A stretch of 64,000 nucleotides of DNA from Intrasporangium calvum DSM 43043 (GCF_000184685.1 NC_014830.1:1302001-1366000); one strand, 5' to 3'; shown: positions 1 to 12,427, numbered from the stretch's first letter. Numbers and translations are program-made. Notes: generated from the sequence alone by a model not told the origin.

Positions 1-1
1 G

Positions 2-598
2 CACGGCGAGCGCACGATGTTCCCCTCTCGTGGAGCGAGTGCCCTGCTCGAACCGATCGACCCAGGTTGGCTCGAGGGGCTCGAGGTCCTGCACGTGACG
101 GCCTACTCCTTCGAGTCCGGTCCGACCGCCGACACCGTGCTCGACGCGGTGCAGCGCCAGCACGCCCAAGGCGGCCTGGTCTCCTTGGACCTGTCGTCGG
201 CCGGTCTCATCGAGCACTACGGCGTCGCGGAGTTCCTCGATCTGGTCGAGCGGTGTCACCCCGAGCTCATCTCCGCCAACGAGGACGAGTGCCGGTTGCT
301 CGGGCTCGTGGACGGCGGCGCGGCAGGGGCCGGGCTGGAGCGGTTCCCGGCGGCGATCGTCCTCGCGCGACACGGCAAGGACGCGACGATGGTCTTTGAG
401 CGTGGCCAGCTCGTCGCGACGGTGGCGGTGCCACCCGTTGACGACGTGCGTGACCTGACCGGCGCCGGCGACGCCTTCAACGCGGGTTTTCTCGCGGCCT
501 ACCTCGGCAACGGCGGGGACCTGATCGCCAGTTGCGAGGCCGGCCACGCGCTGTCGGCCCGCGTGCTGCGCAGCCCGGGAGCCACCGAGGCGCCTTGA
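2..598 (+). CDS. PfkB-family carbohydrate kinase (5' end cut off by window)
   Basis: This is the C-terminal 198 residues of a ribokinase/PfkB-type sugar kinase. The reading frame is open from base 2, so the N-terminal sugar-binding half lies outside the window. The signature DLTGAGDAFNAGF near the end is PfkB motif 2, with GAGD carrying the catalytic base and anion hole. The opening HGERTMFPSRGAS matches the family's mid-protein segment. The substrate cannot be told from this half. An internal ATG at 17 exists but would lose conserved sequence, so it is not taken as the start. The gene is convergent with the TVP38 gene, about 108 bp away. Confidence 0.85.
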   Translation, partial: HGERTMFPSRGASALLEPIDPGWLEGLEVLHVTAYSFESGPTADTVLDAVQRQHAQGGLVSLDLSSAGLIEHYGVAEFLDLVERCHPELISANEDECRLLGLVDGGAAGAGLERFPAAIVLARHGKDATMVFERGQLVATVAVPPVDDVRDLTGAGDAFNAGFLAAYLGNGGDLIASCEAGHALSARVLRSPGATEAP

Positions 599-706
599 AT
601 CCGGGGTTGCCCTTGCTGGCCCCTGCCACACTGACCCGCCTGGCGAATCAGGGTGCGAGGTCTCCGTGACGGGCCATCTGGGAGATGGCAGGACGTGCCC
701 ACTCGA

Positions 707-1233
707 CTATGCGGCGGACTGGCCCAGGGGTCGGCGGGCAGCCAGCCAGGCGAGTCCGAGAACGGAGACGGCGGCGAGGGCCCACTCGAGGTTGCCCATG
801 CCGATCGAGGCGCCCGCCCCGCCGAAGGCGATCGCGCCGGGAATGATCCCCACCGCGGTGCCGAGGACGTACGGACGGGTGCGGACGCCGAGGGCACCGA
901 GGCTGTAGTTCACGACGGCAAAGGGCACGGGGGTCATCCGGGTCAGGAGCACGCCCCTGAAGCTGTGGCTGTGCAGCGCGGCCCGCACCCGACGCAGCCG
1001 CGGCCCGGCGCGCCGCTCGACGAGCTCCTCGCCCAGCGCGCGCCCCACCCACAGTGCGAGCACCGCGGCGAGGACCGACGCCACCCAGGCCAACGTGATC
1101 CCGAGGACGGGCCCGAACGCCAGTCCTCCAGCCAGGGTCAGCGCCGAGCGGGGGACTCCGACCATGACCACCGCGGTGAACCCGAGCAGGTAGACCGCAG
1201 GCGCCCACACTCCGACGGCCGCCAGGATCTCGC

Positions 1234-1237
<4 letters not shown>
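707..1237 (-). CDS. TVP38/TMEM64-family membrane protein
   Basis: A 176-residue integral membrane protein of the TVP38/TMEM64 (SNARE-associated, DedA-like) family. Family features seen are GGLAFGPVLG in the first conserved region, and the TRMTPVPFAVVNYSLGAL and GIIPGA region that follows a basic loop. About five hydrophobic segments are present. The GTG start at 1237 overlaps the rmlD stop by 4 bp (GTGA), so it is translationally coupled as last gene of an rmlB-rmlD-TVP38 operon. Family members act in lipid scrambling or membrane homeostasis; a link to export of lipid-linked glycans is inference from context only. Confidence 0.75.
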
Positions 1238-4019
<2,782 letters not shown>

Positions 4020-5620
4020 CGCTGGCCTCGAGCGCGGCTCCGTCGGGTGCCGCCAGGCCCAGGTGCAGCACTCGCAGGCCGACGACATATAGGACCGCGC
4101 CCGCCACGGCGCTCAGCACGGCGGTGGTGACCAACCCCGTCGGGGCGGTGCGCGCGACCGCGTGGACGAGGAGGCAGGCGACGCTGCCGACGAGCAGCGG
4201 GGCCACGTCCCCGAGCGCCGCAGACAGCCGCACCTGCGCGTCCCGGCTCTCCGTGACCAGCAGGAGGCCGTTGCGCACCGCGACGCCGGCGAGGTTGGCG
4301 ATGACCGCCCCCCAGAGCCCGAGCACCGGGAGCAGGGCCACGATGAGGACGAGGTTGACCACGACCGCCGCGAGGTTCAGCTTGAGGACCGCCCCGCCCG
4401 CCAAGCGGGCCTGGATGAAGGCGAGGAGCGGTGACCCTGTTGTCGCCACGGCGGCACCGATCCCGAGAGCGACGACGACAGGCGCCGCGCCTGCGAACTC
4501 GGCCCCGTAGATGGGCTGCAGGAGCAGGGCCAGGGGGCCCAGCCCGCCGGCCACGAGGAGAGCCGACAGCGTCGCGCTCGCCCGCATCGTCCGGCGGAGG
4601 GCGCGCCCGAGGGACGCGGCGTCCACTGCTCGCAGCCCCGAGATGGCGGGGATCAGCGGCCCGACGAGGGCCTGGGCCGGACTGAAGACATGGACGGCGA
4701 GGCCGAACGCCAGCGCGAACAGGCCCGCCGCCGCCGTGTTGCCGCTCCAGGTGAGGAAGGCCACCTCGGTGCGGGAGACGATGAGGTTGCCGAGGATCGA
4801 GGCCACGCCGGCCGGGACGGCGTACCTCCAGAAGCCGGTGGGGAAGCCGCGGGGTAGGGCCGGGTGGAGCACCGCGCGCCGGTAGGCCCGAGAGACATAG
4901 GGCAGAGCGAGGACGACGCCGAGCGCCCCCACCGTCACCCGGCTGATCCACACCGTGTCGGCGTCCCGCGAGGTGAGCGCTGCGACGACGACCGCCACCT
5001 GCGTCAGCAGGTTGACGACCATTGCGTTCTTGGCGATCTGGGCCGTCTTGTTCTCGATCGTCAAGGCGGCGGGAGTCCCGCTGAGCGCCGCCTTGAGCCA
5101 GATGCCGAAACCGATGGCCAGCGCCATCAGGAGCGGGTCCACGCGGACCACGAGCAGCACCGTGAGGCTGACGACGGGGGCGATGACGAGCAGCCGGAAC
5201 CCCTGCGACCTCGACAGGACGGACCGCACGACCTCGGTGTGGCCCATCGCGTGTGCCTTGGTCCCGAACTGGACCACGGCCATGCCGAGACCCAGCTCCG
5301 CGATGACTCCGGCGATCGTGATGACGGTCGTCAGGTAGGCGACGCGTCCGTAGTCGACGACACCCAGGACCCTTGCCAGCAGGATGTTGACGCCGAAGCC
5401 GAGGCCCACGGCGACCACCGTGTGGAGGGCGGTCCAGCGGACCCCGCTCAGGGCTCGAGCCTGCAGCTCACCGCGATCGAGCGGGGGGACGGCGTCCGGG
5501 CCGGGCCCCGGTTCGGTGCCTCCCGTCCCCATCCCGGCCTCCTCGCGGGTCGCCCGCCCTGTTCGGACGGGCACCCTCCCGCCGCTGGCATCATGGCACA
5601 GCCGACGATCCGGCGATCTA

Positions 5621-5626
5621 TACACT
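5621..5626 (+). promoter_or_regulatory. -10 element of the GT2 gene, leaderless
   Basis: TACACT (in the run TATACACT) ends 6 nt before the GTG at 5633. This favours 5633 over the adjacent GTG at 5630 as start; no Shine-Dalgarno is present. Confidence 0.5.
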
Positions 5627-5632
5627 CCGGTG

Positions 5633-6613
5633 GTGCAACCCACTGACCGAGAGGGGTCGGACCCCGGCTCGCTCGCCGTGTCCGTCGTCGTCTGCGTGCG
5701 CAACGGCGCGGCCACTCTCGCGTCGCAGCTCGAGGCCCTGGCCGGGCAGGTGGACGCGCCGGGATTCGAGGTGGTCCTGGTCGACAACGGGTCGACCGAC
5801 GGGACCGTGGCAGTCTTCGAGCAGTGGGCGGCCGCGGGCATGGGGGTGGTCGCGGACGCCCGCGTCGTCGATGCGTCCGAGCAGGTCGGCCTGTGCTTCG
5901 CCCGCAACCGGGGAGCGGCGGCGGCCCGAGCCCCGGTGCTGGCCTACTGCGATGCCGATGACGTGGTCGGCAGCACCTGGGTCGCGGCCGTTCACGCAGC
6001 GTCCATCTCCGGCGCGCTGGCGGTCGGGGGCCGGGTCCTCGTCCTGGACGCGGCGAGGAGGCCCACCTCGCAGGTGCTGCTCGACTCGCTCGACAGCCTC
6101 GGCCCCGACGACGGGGCTGAGAGGGTGTTCCCCTACTTCTGGGGCTGCAACTTCGCCATGAGCGCGGCGACCCTGGCCGCTGTCGGAGGCTTCGACGAGG
6201 GTTTGCCGCCCTACGGCTGCGACGACGTCGAGATCGGGATCCGGCTGGCCGTGGCTGGAGTCACCCTGGCCTACGAGCCGCGGATGGAGGTCTTCTACGA
6301 CCCACCGCGAGGGCTCCGCCGGCGCCTGACCCGCACGTACCGCGCCGGGATCGCGGAGGCCTGCCTCTGGGCCCGCCATCCCGGGCTCTACCGCCAGCGA
6401 CCCACTGCCGTCGCACTGCTCCTGGCGCTTCCCTCGACACCCATCCGGGCGGCGCTGGGGAGCCGGGGCGGCGCCAGGCGCCGGGTCCTCGCGGCCGCCG
6501 AGGCAACGGCGCGCGACCTGGGCCTGGTCCGGGGGCTGCGGCGGTGGGTGGCCGGCGGACGGCTCCGTCCCTTCCATGGCAGCACCGTCCTGCTGCCGCG
6601 CCAGGGACCCTGA
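5633..6613 (+). CDS. Family 2 glycosyltransferase
   Basis: A 326-residue GT2 enzyme transferring a sugar from a nucleotide donor to a growing lipid-linked glycan. The N-terminal GT-A fold shows SVVVCVRNGAATL, VDNGSTDGT and YCDADDVVG (DxD metal motif), followed by FWGCNFAMSAATLAAVGGFDE and a D-x-E/I acceptor-side segment (YGCDDVEIGIR). There is no membrane segment. The stop overlaps the next start in TGATG, so it is coupled to the pyruvyltransferase-family gene at 6613. Divergent from the flippase gene. The donor sugar cannot be deduced. Confidence 0.88.
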   Translation: MQPTDREGSDPGSLAVSVVVCVRNGAATLASQLEALAGQVDAPGFEVVLVDNGSTDGTVAVFEQWAAAGMGVVADARVVDASEQVGLCFARNRGAAAARAPVLAYCDADDVVGSTWVAAVHAASISGALAVGGRVLVLDAARRPTSQVLLDSLDSLGPDDGAERVFPYFWGCNFAMSAATLAAVGGFDEGLPPYGCDDVEIGIRLAVAGVTLAYEPRMEVFYDPPRGLRRRLTRTYRAGIAEACLWARHPGLYRQRPTAVALLLALPSTPIRAALGSRGGARRRVLAAAEATARDLGLVRGLRRWVAGGRLRPFHGSTVLLPRQGP

Positions 6614-7710
6614 TGTGCGGCTGTCGGCCGGATCCGGGGGATGCCGCCGTCCTGGCGGCCCTCCGGGCCGCCTTCGACGAAGCGCTCGGCGCCGCACTCG
6701 ACGGCCGTTCCCGAGCGGTGGTCCTCGATGCCCCCGACTACCGGAACGCCGGTGACCTGCTCATCCTCCGAGGTGCCCTCGACTCCCTGGGCCGGCTCGG
6801 GGTCCACATCCGACTCCTCCAGGACCGGCGGCTGACCTCGTGGGAGACGCTGCGGCGCCTCCCGAGCAGCGTGGCCGTCCTCCTGCACGGCGGCGGCAAT
6901 CTCGGCGGTCTCTACCCGGTGCACGACGAGTACCGTGGCCGGGTCTTCGAGACGGTTCCCGACTCTTCGCGGGTCGTGCTGCTCCCACAGTCCGTCAGCT
7001 TCCCGGACCGACCGGCCGAGCTCGCCGCCCGGCAGCGGTACGGCCGCTTCCCCCAGGCCACCTACCTCATCCGAGACACGCGATCCCTCCAACGCCTGGG
7101 CGACGCGGTCCCGGAGCTGGGTGCCGGCCTCCGCCTCGCACCCGACGCCGCCTTCGGTACCACCTTGGCCCGGCGCGGCCCGCCCTCGCACGACCTGCTG
7201 GTCCTCCAGCGCAGCGACAAGGAGTCGACCGGGCTCGACCTCGCCGAACCAGCCGTGGGACTCGACTTCCGGCAGACCGACTGGCCGTCGTTCGGCCAGG
7301 CACAACCGGCCTTCCGCGCCATCCGCCGGCTGGCTCGGCTCTACGGCTCTGCCGACGTCCTACCGTCGGGACCAGAAACCGCCGTGAACGGCCGCTGGGC
7401 CCGGGCCTCGCGCCGACTGCAGGAGGGGCTCTGGGCCGTCCCCCAGCGCGCACTGCTTCGCAGGCACACCGCCGACCACGTCCGGGTGATCGAGGAGACT
7501 CTCAGCGACGGGCGGGTCATCGTCACGGATCGGCTCCATGCCCACATCGGGGCCGCCCTGCTGGGCATCCCGTCCGTGGCGCTCGACAACCTCGACGGAA
7601 AGGTGAGCGCCCTGATCCAGGACTGGACGGCCCCCCTCTCGACGACCCACCGAGCCGGCTCGGCCGCCGAGGCCCTCACGATCGCGAGGTCCCTGCTGCC
7701 AACCATCTGA
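6613..7710 (+). CDS. Polysaccharide pyruvyltransferase-family protein
   Basis: A 365-residue member of the polysaccharide pyruvyl transferase family, whose members add pyruvate ketals (or act as GT-like enzymes) on surface glycans. Seen are DYRNAGDLLILRG near residue 45, the loop VAVLLHGGGNLGGLY near residue 95, LLPQSV, RDTRSL, and the C-terminal VIVTDRLHAHIGAALLGIPSVALDN, the family's most conserved block. It starts within the stop of the GT2 gene, so the two are probably made together. It is one of two such genes in this locus; pyruvylation of the polymer is inferred. Confidence 0.82.
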   Translation: MCGCRPDPGDAAVLAALRAAFDEALGAALDGRSRAVVLDAPDYRNAGDLLILRGALDSLGRLGVHIRLLQDRRLTSWETLRRLPSSVAVLLHGGGNLGGLYPVHDEYRGRVFETVPDSSRVVLLPQSVSFPDRPAELAARQRYGRFPQATYLIRDTRSLQRLGDAVPELGAGLRLAPDAAFGTTLARRGPPSHDLLVLQRSDKESTGLDLAEPAVGLDFRQTDWPSFGQAQPAFRAIRRLARLYGSADVLPSGPETAVNGRWARASRRLQEGLWAVPQRALLRRHTADHVRVIEETLSDGRVIVTDRLHAHIGAALLGIPSVALDNLDGKVSALIQDWTAPLSTTHRAGSAAEALTIARSLLPTI

Positions 7711-7786
7711 GCGGGCCGCCCGACGCCGTAGCCCTTCGCGATCGCGGTACCAAAGGTGCGGAACTTTTGACGTCATCCGCGGCGGC

Positions 7787-7792
7787 TAGGCT
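7787..7792 (+). promoter_or_regulatory. -10 element of rmlA, probably leaderless
   Basis: TAGGCT ends 8 nt before the rmlA ATG. A TTGACG lies at 7767-7772, but only 14 nt upstream of the hexamer, short for a -35. No Shine-Dalgarno is seen. Confidence 0.4.
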
Positions 7793-7800
7793 GGCGCACC

Positions 7801-8670
7801 ATGAAGGGAATCATCCTGGCCGGGGGAACCGGTAGCCGCCTGCACCCGATCACGCGCGCCATCAGCAAGCAGCTCATGCCGGTCTACGACAAGCCGATGA
7901 TCTACTACCCGCTGTCGACCCTGATGATGGCCGGCATCCGCGAGGTCCTCGTCATCACGACCCCCCAGGACCGCGAGCAGTTCGAGCGGCTGCTCGGCGA
8001 CGGGTCCCAGTGGGGGATGTCCCTGTCCTACGCGACTCAGGAGCGCCCCGAGGGCCTGGCCCAGGCGTTCATCATCGGTGCCGACTTCATCGGCTCGGAC
8101 CACGTCGCGCTCGTCCTCGGCGACAACATCTTCTTCGGTCCGGGCCTCGGCGCTCGCCTCGCCGACAACACGAGCGTGACGGGCGGGCACATCTTCGCCT
8201 ACCGCGTCGCTGACCCCACGGCCTACGGCGTCGTCGAGTTCGACACGGACGGCCAGGTGCTCTCCATCGAGGAGAAGCCGGAGCGGCCCAGGTCGAGCTA
8301 CGCCATCCCGGGCCTCTACTTCTACGACAACGACGTCGTCTCCATCGCGAAGGGGTTGACGCCGAGCGCTCGGGGTGAGCTGGAGATCACGGCCGTCAAC
8401 GCCGAGTACCTCCGGCGCCAGGCGCTCACCGTCAGCGTGCTGCCCCGCGGCACCGCGTGGTTCGACACCGGGACGTTCGACGGGCTCATCGAGGCCAGCC
8501 AGTACGTGCACGTCATCGAGGCGCGGCAGGGGCAGAAGGTCGGGTGCGTCGAGGAGGTCGCCTGGCGCAATGGATGGATCAACGACGATGTCCTCCGCGG
8601 TCATGCTGACGACCAGCTCAAGAGCGGCTACGGGGCGTACCTGTTCGACCTCATGAACGAAGGACATTGA
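7801..8670 (+). CDS. rmlA: Glucose-1-phosphate thymidylyltransferase
   Basis: The first enzyme of dTDP-L-rhamnose synthesis: dTTP plus glucose-1-phosphate gives dTDP-glucose. The 289 residues begin [18 protein letters not shown] (nucleotidyltransferase G-x-G-x-R loop) followed by [18 protein letters not shown], the RmlA signature. VLGDNIFFG carries the metal-binding Asp and EEKPERP the sugar-phosphate region. Full length for the short RmlA type. Followed 6 bp later by rmlC in the same operon. Confidence 0.96.
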   Translation: MKGIILAGGTGSRLHPITRAISKQLMPVYDKPMIYYPLSTLMMAGIREVLVITTPQDREQFERLLGDGSQWGMSLSYATQERPEGLAQAFIIGADFIGSDHVALVLGDNIFFGPGLGARLADNTSVTGGHIFAYRVADPTAYGVVEFDTDGQVLSIEEKPERPRSSYAIPGLYFYDNDVVSIAKGLTPSARGELEITAVNAEYLRRQALTVSVLPRGTAWFDTGTFDGLIEASQYVHVIEARQGQKVGCVEEVAWRNGWINDDVLRGHADDQLKSGYGAYLFDLMNEGH

Positions 8671-8676
8671 CCACCT

Positions 8677-9276
8677 GTGGAGATCCGATCTCTGACCATC
8701 GCTGGTGCCTTCGAGGTCACACCTCGCCAGTTCCACGACGATCGCGGAACCTTTGCCGAGGGCTTCCGGGCAGACCGGTTGGCCGAGGCGCTCGGCCATG
8801 AGATGCGCGTCCGGCAGACGAACATCTCGGTGTCGCAGGCGGGCGCCCTCCGCGGCATCCACTTCGCCGCCCTCCCGCCGTCCCAGGCCAAGTTCGTCAC
8901 GGTGACGAGTGGCGTCTTCCTGGACTTCGTCATCGACATCCGCGTGGGTTCCCCGACCTTCGGGCAGTGGGACAGCGTCCGGCTCGACGCCGTCGACCGG
9001 CGCGCGGTCTACGTCGCGGAAGGCCTTGGCCATGCGCTCGCGTGCCTCGAGGACGGCGTCGCCGTCTACCTCTGTTCGGAGGTCTTCAACCCGGCGGCCG
9101 AGCGCGGCGTCAACCCGCTCGACCCCGCGGTGGGCCTGGCCCTGCCGGAGGGGTTCGTCCCCGTCGTCTCCGACAAGGACGCGGCAGCGCCGACCCTGGA
9201 GGCGGCGGCGGAGCGGGGCGAGCTGCCGACGTTCGAGCAGTACCTCGCCCACACCGCCTCCCTCGCCGGACACTGA
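8677..9276 (+). CDS. rmlC: dTDP-4-dehydrorhamnose 3,5-epimerase
   Basis: The third rhamnose-pathway enzyme, a 199-residue cupin that epimerises C3 and C5 of dTDP-4-keto-6-deoxyglucose. The catalytic His sits in GALRGIHFA, and FHDDRGTFAE plus YVAEGLGHALACLEDGVAVYLCSE match the family core, including the Tyr of the His-Tyr dyad region. GTG start at 8677, 6 bp after the rmlA stop. With rmlB and rmlD in the other operon the pathway is complete. Confidence 0.94.
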   Translation: MEIRSLTIAGAFEVTPRQFHDDRGTFAEGFRADRLAEALGHEMRVRQTNISVSQAGALRGIHFAALPPSQAKFVTVTSGVFLDFVIDIRVGSPTFGQWDSVRLDAVDRRAVYVAEGLGHALACLEDGVAVYLCSEVFNPAAERGVNPLDPAVGLALPEGFVPVVSDKDAAAPTLEAAAERGELPTFEQYLAHTASLAGH

Positions 9277-9298
9277 GCCACCGCGGGGACCGGTCCGC

Positions 9299-9964
9299 TC
9301 AGCGCCGCCGCCGTCCCCACGAGCGGCGCCCCGGCGGCGCCTCCTCCGGGGACGGAGCCGCCGGGCCGACCACTCGCGGATCGGACACCGGGAGCCCCTC
9401 GAGCACCCGTCCGACGAGGTCCACGGCTCGCGAGATCTCGGTGAAGGCCAGGTGGTACGCCTCGAGGTCGCGTCCGTAGGGGTCGGCGATGTCGTCCACG
9501 GCCGGGTCGAGCACGGCCCGGCGTCTCGACCCCGCGAGCTCGACGACGCGGCGGAGCGACTCCACGCGGTCCTCGGTGGGCTCGAACTCGGCGGCCCCGT
9601 CGGCGACGAGTCGGGCGAACTCGCGCAACGTGAACGTCCGTCCCGTCGCGGCGGGGCCCAGGGCCACCGCTGCGGCCCGGTGCCGTCGGGTCATCCCGAG
9701 CACGAGGTCCGCGCGCTCGACGAGCTGGGGCGTGAGCAGCTGGGCACAGAACTCTCCCGAGTAGGCGCCCGACTGCTCGAGGAGGTGCGCCATCGAGATC
9801 TGGATCGGTTCGCCGACCATGGCGTGGGTGCCGCCGCTGACGACCTCGACGCCGGCGGCGCCGTCGACCCAGACGCGACGGATGAGGCGTTCGGCCGCGG
9901 GCGACCGGCAGATGTTGCCGGTGCACACGGTGAGCACCCTGAAGCGAACGTCCCCCTCCGCCAT
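9299..9964 (-). CDS. Low-molecular-weight protein-tyrosine phosphatase family protein
   Basis: A 221-residue cytosolic phosphatase. The P-loop VCTGNICRSPAAERL near residues 12-26 is the C-x5-R-S active site, and the general-acid region DIADPYGRD appears near residue 170. Enzymes of this family (Wzb type) dephosphorylate the tyrosine autokinase that controls polymer length; the kinase at 13640-15058 is the obvious partner. The C-terminal 30 residues are Pro/Arg-rich and probably disordered. ATG at 9964 with a GAAGGG element upstream; a possible -10 TAGATT at 10008-10013 gives a leader of about 40 nt. Confidence 0.85.
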   Translation of the reverse strand: MAEGDVRFRVLTVCTGNICRSPAAERLIRRVWVDGAAGVEVVSGGTHAMVGEPIQISMAHLLEQSGAYSGEFCAQLLTPQLVERADLVLGMTRRHRAAAVALGPAATGRTFTLREFARLVADGAAEFEPTEDRVESLRRVVELAGSRRRAVLDPAVDDIADPYGRDLEAYHLAFTEISRAVDLVGRVLEGLPVSDPRVVGPAAPSPEEAPPGRRSWGRRRR

Positions 9965-10088
9965 CGCCGCCCTTCCACTGAACCGGTGCGGTCCCCTCCG
10001 CCTGCCCAATCTACCCACGCCGACGCAGCGCCCTGCGCTTTCCGCACGATCGGGTGAGCCCGCCACCCACTCGTGGGACGCTACGTGC

Positions 10089-10367
10089 GTGACGAGCTCA
10101 GCGGCATACGGCATCGCTCCCGACGTGGGACGCGTCGACGCGGACGAGCTGACCTATGTCGCACGGTTGCCCGAGGGGCCGGCGCTCGTCCTCGCCGACT
10201 CGGCGGCGGTCATCTGGGCGGAGGCGAGCGAGGGGGGCTCGCTCGAGCAGGTCGTGGAGCGCGTCGCGGACGCGTTCGGGCTGGCGCCCGCCGCCATCGA
10301 GCAGGACGTGGCCGCCTTCGTGGAGCAGCTCGTCGCGCTCGGGCTGCTCGTGCACACCGACGACTGA
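10089..10367 (+). CDS. PqqD-like peptide-binding (RRE) protein
   Basis: A 92-residue protein matching the PqqD/RiPP-recognition-element fold: N-terminal beta-rich segment (DELTYVARLPEGPALVLADSAA), then VIWAEASEGGSLEQVVERVADAFG and a C-terminal helix (IEQDVAAFVEQLVALGLLV), the usual winged-helix layout. PqqD domains bind leader peptides for modifying enzymes. No radical-SAM partner or precursor peptide is visible nearby. GTG start at 10089; the N-terminal residues SSAAYG are encoded by a dispersed-repeat copy. It lies divergently from the phosphatase gene, and a second PqqD-like gene follows at 12424. Confidence 0.7.
   Translation: MTSSAAYGIAPDVGRVDADELTYVARLPEGPALVLADSAAVIWAEASEGGSLEQVVERVADAFGLAPAAIEQDVAAFVEQLVALGLLVHTDD
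10092..10112 (+). repeat. Dispersed repeat copy 2 (start of PqqD-like gene)
   Basis: GAGCTCAGCGGCATACGGC. Codes for residues just after the GTG start of the PqqD-like protein. Confidence 0.75.
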
Positions 10368-10394
10368 GCCGTATGCCGCTCAGCTCGCTCCCAG
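10368..10394 (-). repeat. Dispersed repeat copy 3, full length
   Basis: Fills the 29-bp gap between two convergent stops. On the minus strand it reads GGGAGCGAGCTGAGCGGCAT and then ACGGC. Confidence 0.8.
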
Positions 10395-10396
10395 CG

Positions 10397-11530
10397 TCAG
10401 GCGCGGTCGTCGGTGAGCAGGGTCTCCACCGCGGCAACCAGGCGCCGGTGGAAGTGCGGCTCCGAGAAGCTGTCGACGTGCGACCGGATCGCCTCGGCGT
10501 CCCATTCGGCGTTCCGGTTCGCGGCCACGGCGGCCCGGACGTCGTTCGCCGTGGGGGTTGCGAAGAACGCTCCTGAGACCCCGGGCGCGACGGTGTCGAG
10601 GTAGCCGCCGGCGTGCAGGGCGAGGGTGGGGCGCCCGAAGGCCCCTGCCTCGAGGGGGGTGAGCCCGAAGTCCTCGAGACTCGGGGCGATGAGCGCGGTG
10701 CTGTGCGAGTAGACCCAGCGCAGGTGCGCGTCGACGAGCCCGGACACGATCCGCACGTTGGGGGGCGCGGTGGCGCGCAGCTCGGCCTCGAGGGGGCCGT
10801 GCCCGACGACGACGAGGCGTTCGTCGAGGCCGTCGAAGGCGCGGACCGCTTCGGCGACGTTCTTGTAGGGCAGCAGCCGGGAGACGAGCAGGTGGTAGCC
10901 GTCGGCCCAGTCGGCGAGCTCCCCGACGACCTCGCTGGGGCCGTGGGGGTCGATCCCGAACGGCGGGGGGAGGACCTCGGCGTCGATGCCGTAGGCCTCC
11001 TTGACGCGGTCTCGGACGACGGTGGAGTTGACCAGGTAACGGTCCGCGGTCGCTGCCGCGCGCCGGTCCCACCGGAGCAGCGGGGGACTGAGCGCGAGGA
11101 GCGCCCGCCCCGTCACCGAGCTCCGCGGGGGGTGCCCGAGGTAGGCGTCCGCCTGGTAGAGCCACCGGGCGGGGGCGTGGCAGTAGACGAGCTTCTTGCC
11201 CGACGTCGGGACTCCGTGCGCCCAGCCGGAGCTCGAGGCGATGACGAGGTCGGCGTCCACCGGCAGTCGCGAGACGGCCCACGGCAGGAGCGGCAGGGCC
11301 AGCCGGTGGTCGTGGCGGAGGCGTGTCGAGCGGTTCAGGGGCGACGTGACGATGCGGGCGTCGCGGAACTCGGGGAACGTCCCCTCCGGGTCGTAGAGCG
11401 TCGTGTGGATCGTCGCGTCGGGGAACGCCCGGAGCATCGAGAGGACGACACGTTCGGCGCCGCCGCGCTGGGTGAGGTAGTCGTGGGCGATGGCCACGCG
11501 CGGTCGGCCGCCGCCACTGCCGCCTCTCAT
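10397..11530 (-). CDS. Family 4 glycosyltransferase
   Basis: A 377-residue GT-B enzyme. The N-terminal acceptor domain starts VAIAHDYLTQRGGAERVVLSM, typical of capsule and mycolate-group GT4 proteins; LVYCHAPARWLY follows in the inter-domain region. The C-terminal donor domain has LLPYKN and VAPSLEDFGLTPLEAGAFGRP, the E-x7-E-type donor-binding motif. The ATG at 11530 is divergent from the kinase-like gene at 11570, only 39 bp away. Its stop is 29 bp from the stop of the convergent pqqD-like gene, and that gap is filled by a dispersed-repeat copy. Confidence 0.88.
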   Translation of the reverse strand: MRGGSGGGRPRVAIAHDYLTQRGGAERVVLSMLRAFPDATIHTTLYDPEGTFPEFRDARIVTSPLNRSTRLRHDHRLALPLLPWAVSRLPVDADLVIASSSGWAHGVPTSGKKLVYCHAPARWLYQADAYLGHPPRSSVTGRALLALSPPLLRWDRRAAATADRYLVNSTVVRDRVKEAYGIDAEVLPPPFGIDPHGPSEVVGELADWADGYHLLVSRLLPYKNVAEAVRAFDGLDERLVVVGHGPLEAELRATAPPNVRIVSGLVDAHLRWVYSHSTALIAPSLEDFGLTPLEAGAFGRPTLALHAGGYLDTVAPGVSGAFFATPTANDVRAAVAANRNAEWDAEAIRSHVDSFSEPHFHRRLVAAVETLLTDDRA

Positions 11531-11555
11531 GGCGACGATGATGCCACGGGGTGGT

Positions 11556-11561
11556 TACGCT
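11556..11561 (+). promoter_or_regulatory. -10 element of the HprK-like gene, leaderless
   Basis: TACGCT ends 8 nt before the ATG at 11570. On the other strand a weaker CATCAT sits 7 nt before the divergent GT4 ATG. Confidence 0.4.
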
Positions 11562-11569
11562 GCAGCACG

Positions 11570-12427
11570 ATGCCCACGGTCCCCAGCCCGCGCGCCCATC
11601 CGGGCCCGACTGCCTCGCCGGCCGTCGCCGACGAGGTCGTCGACCTGCATGCGCTCGGCGCGCATCTCGCGCTCGACCTGAGCGGGCTGCCGGTGGAGGT
11701 GGCCGCGGCGTTCCGTCGGGCGTGGCAGCACTGTCTCGACCCCCGCGCGGGAGGCGCCGACCCCGCCGAGGAGGTCGGTGCCGGCGCGTTCGTCGTGGCC
11801 GAGCGGTTCGGGGAGGCGTTGCCCCCGGGGGACGAGGACGCGCCGGCCCGGATGCTCATGCGGGCCACCCAGGGCATCACCAAGGCGCTCATCGCGGCGC
11901 AGGCGGGTCGCGTGCTCATGCTCCACGCCGGCGCGCTCTGCGATCCGACGACCGGCGCCGCGGTGGTCTTCGTGGCGCCGGGTGGGACGGGCAAGACGAC
12001 GTTGAGCCGCACGTTCGGGACGTCGCTCGCCTACCTCACCGACGAGACGGTCGCCGTCACGGCCGACGGTCGGATCCTGCCGTACCGCAAGCCGCTGTCG
12101 ATCCGCCGGGACCCGCACCGCGGGCTCAAGGACGAGGTGCCGGCCGCACAGCTCGGGCTCCTGGCCCCTCGAGCCGAGCCGTGGGTCGCCGGGGTGGTCG
12201 TCATCCGCCGGGACCCGGCCATGGTGGGCGTCGCGGTCGAGCCGATGGACGTGCTCGACGCCATCGTCACGCTCGCTCCGGAGACGTCGTCGCTGCCGCT
12301 GCTCGCCCGACCGCTCAACCGCCTGGCCGAGCTGGGGGAGGCGACCGGCGGGTTCCGGCTGCTCCGTTACGCCGAGGCCGCCGACCTCGAGCCGGTCATC
12401 CGTGAGATCACGGGGAGGGCGCGATGA
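11570..12427 (+). CDS. HPr-kinase-like P-loop protein
   Basis: A 285-residue protein with Walker A APGGTGKTTLS near residues 136-146 (Lys142), preceded by VLMLHAGAL and followed by YLTDETVAV, the pattern of HprK-related kinases. It lacks the N-terminal domain of true HPr kinase/phosphorylase and instead resembles the HprK-like proteins found in lasso-peptide and polysaccharide clusters, some of which phosphorylate peptides. The substrate here is unknown. The stop overlaps the ATG of the second PqqD-like gene by 4 bp, and that gene overlaps the nucleotidyltransferase gene, so the three form one tightly coupled unit. Confidence 0.72.
   Translation: MPTVPSPRAHPGPTASPAVADEVVDLHALGAHLALDLSGLPVEVAAAFRRAWQHCLDPRAGGADPAEEVGAGAFVVAERFGEALPPGDEDAPARMLMRATQGITKALIAAQAGRVLMLHAGALCDPTTGAAVVFVAPGGTGKTTLSRTFGTSLAYLTDETVAVTADGRILPYRKPLSIRRDPHRGLKDEVPAAQLGLLAPRAEPWVAGVVVIRRDPAMVGVAVEPMDVLDAIVTLAPETSSLPLLARPLNRLAELGEATGGFRLLRYAEAADLEPVIREITGRAR

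Noticed and set aside
599-706. Extension of large minus-strand frames (for example 648-1979) into this gap
   Set aside because: They are out of frame with the conserved TVP38 and RmlD proteins and show only biased composition.
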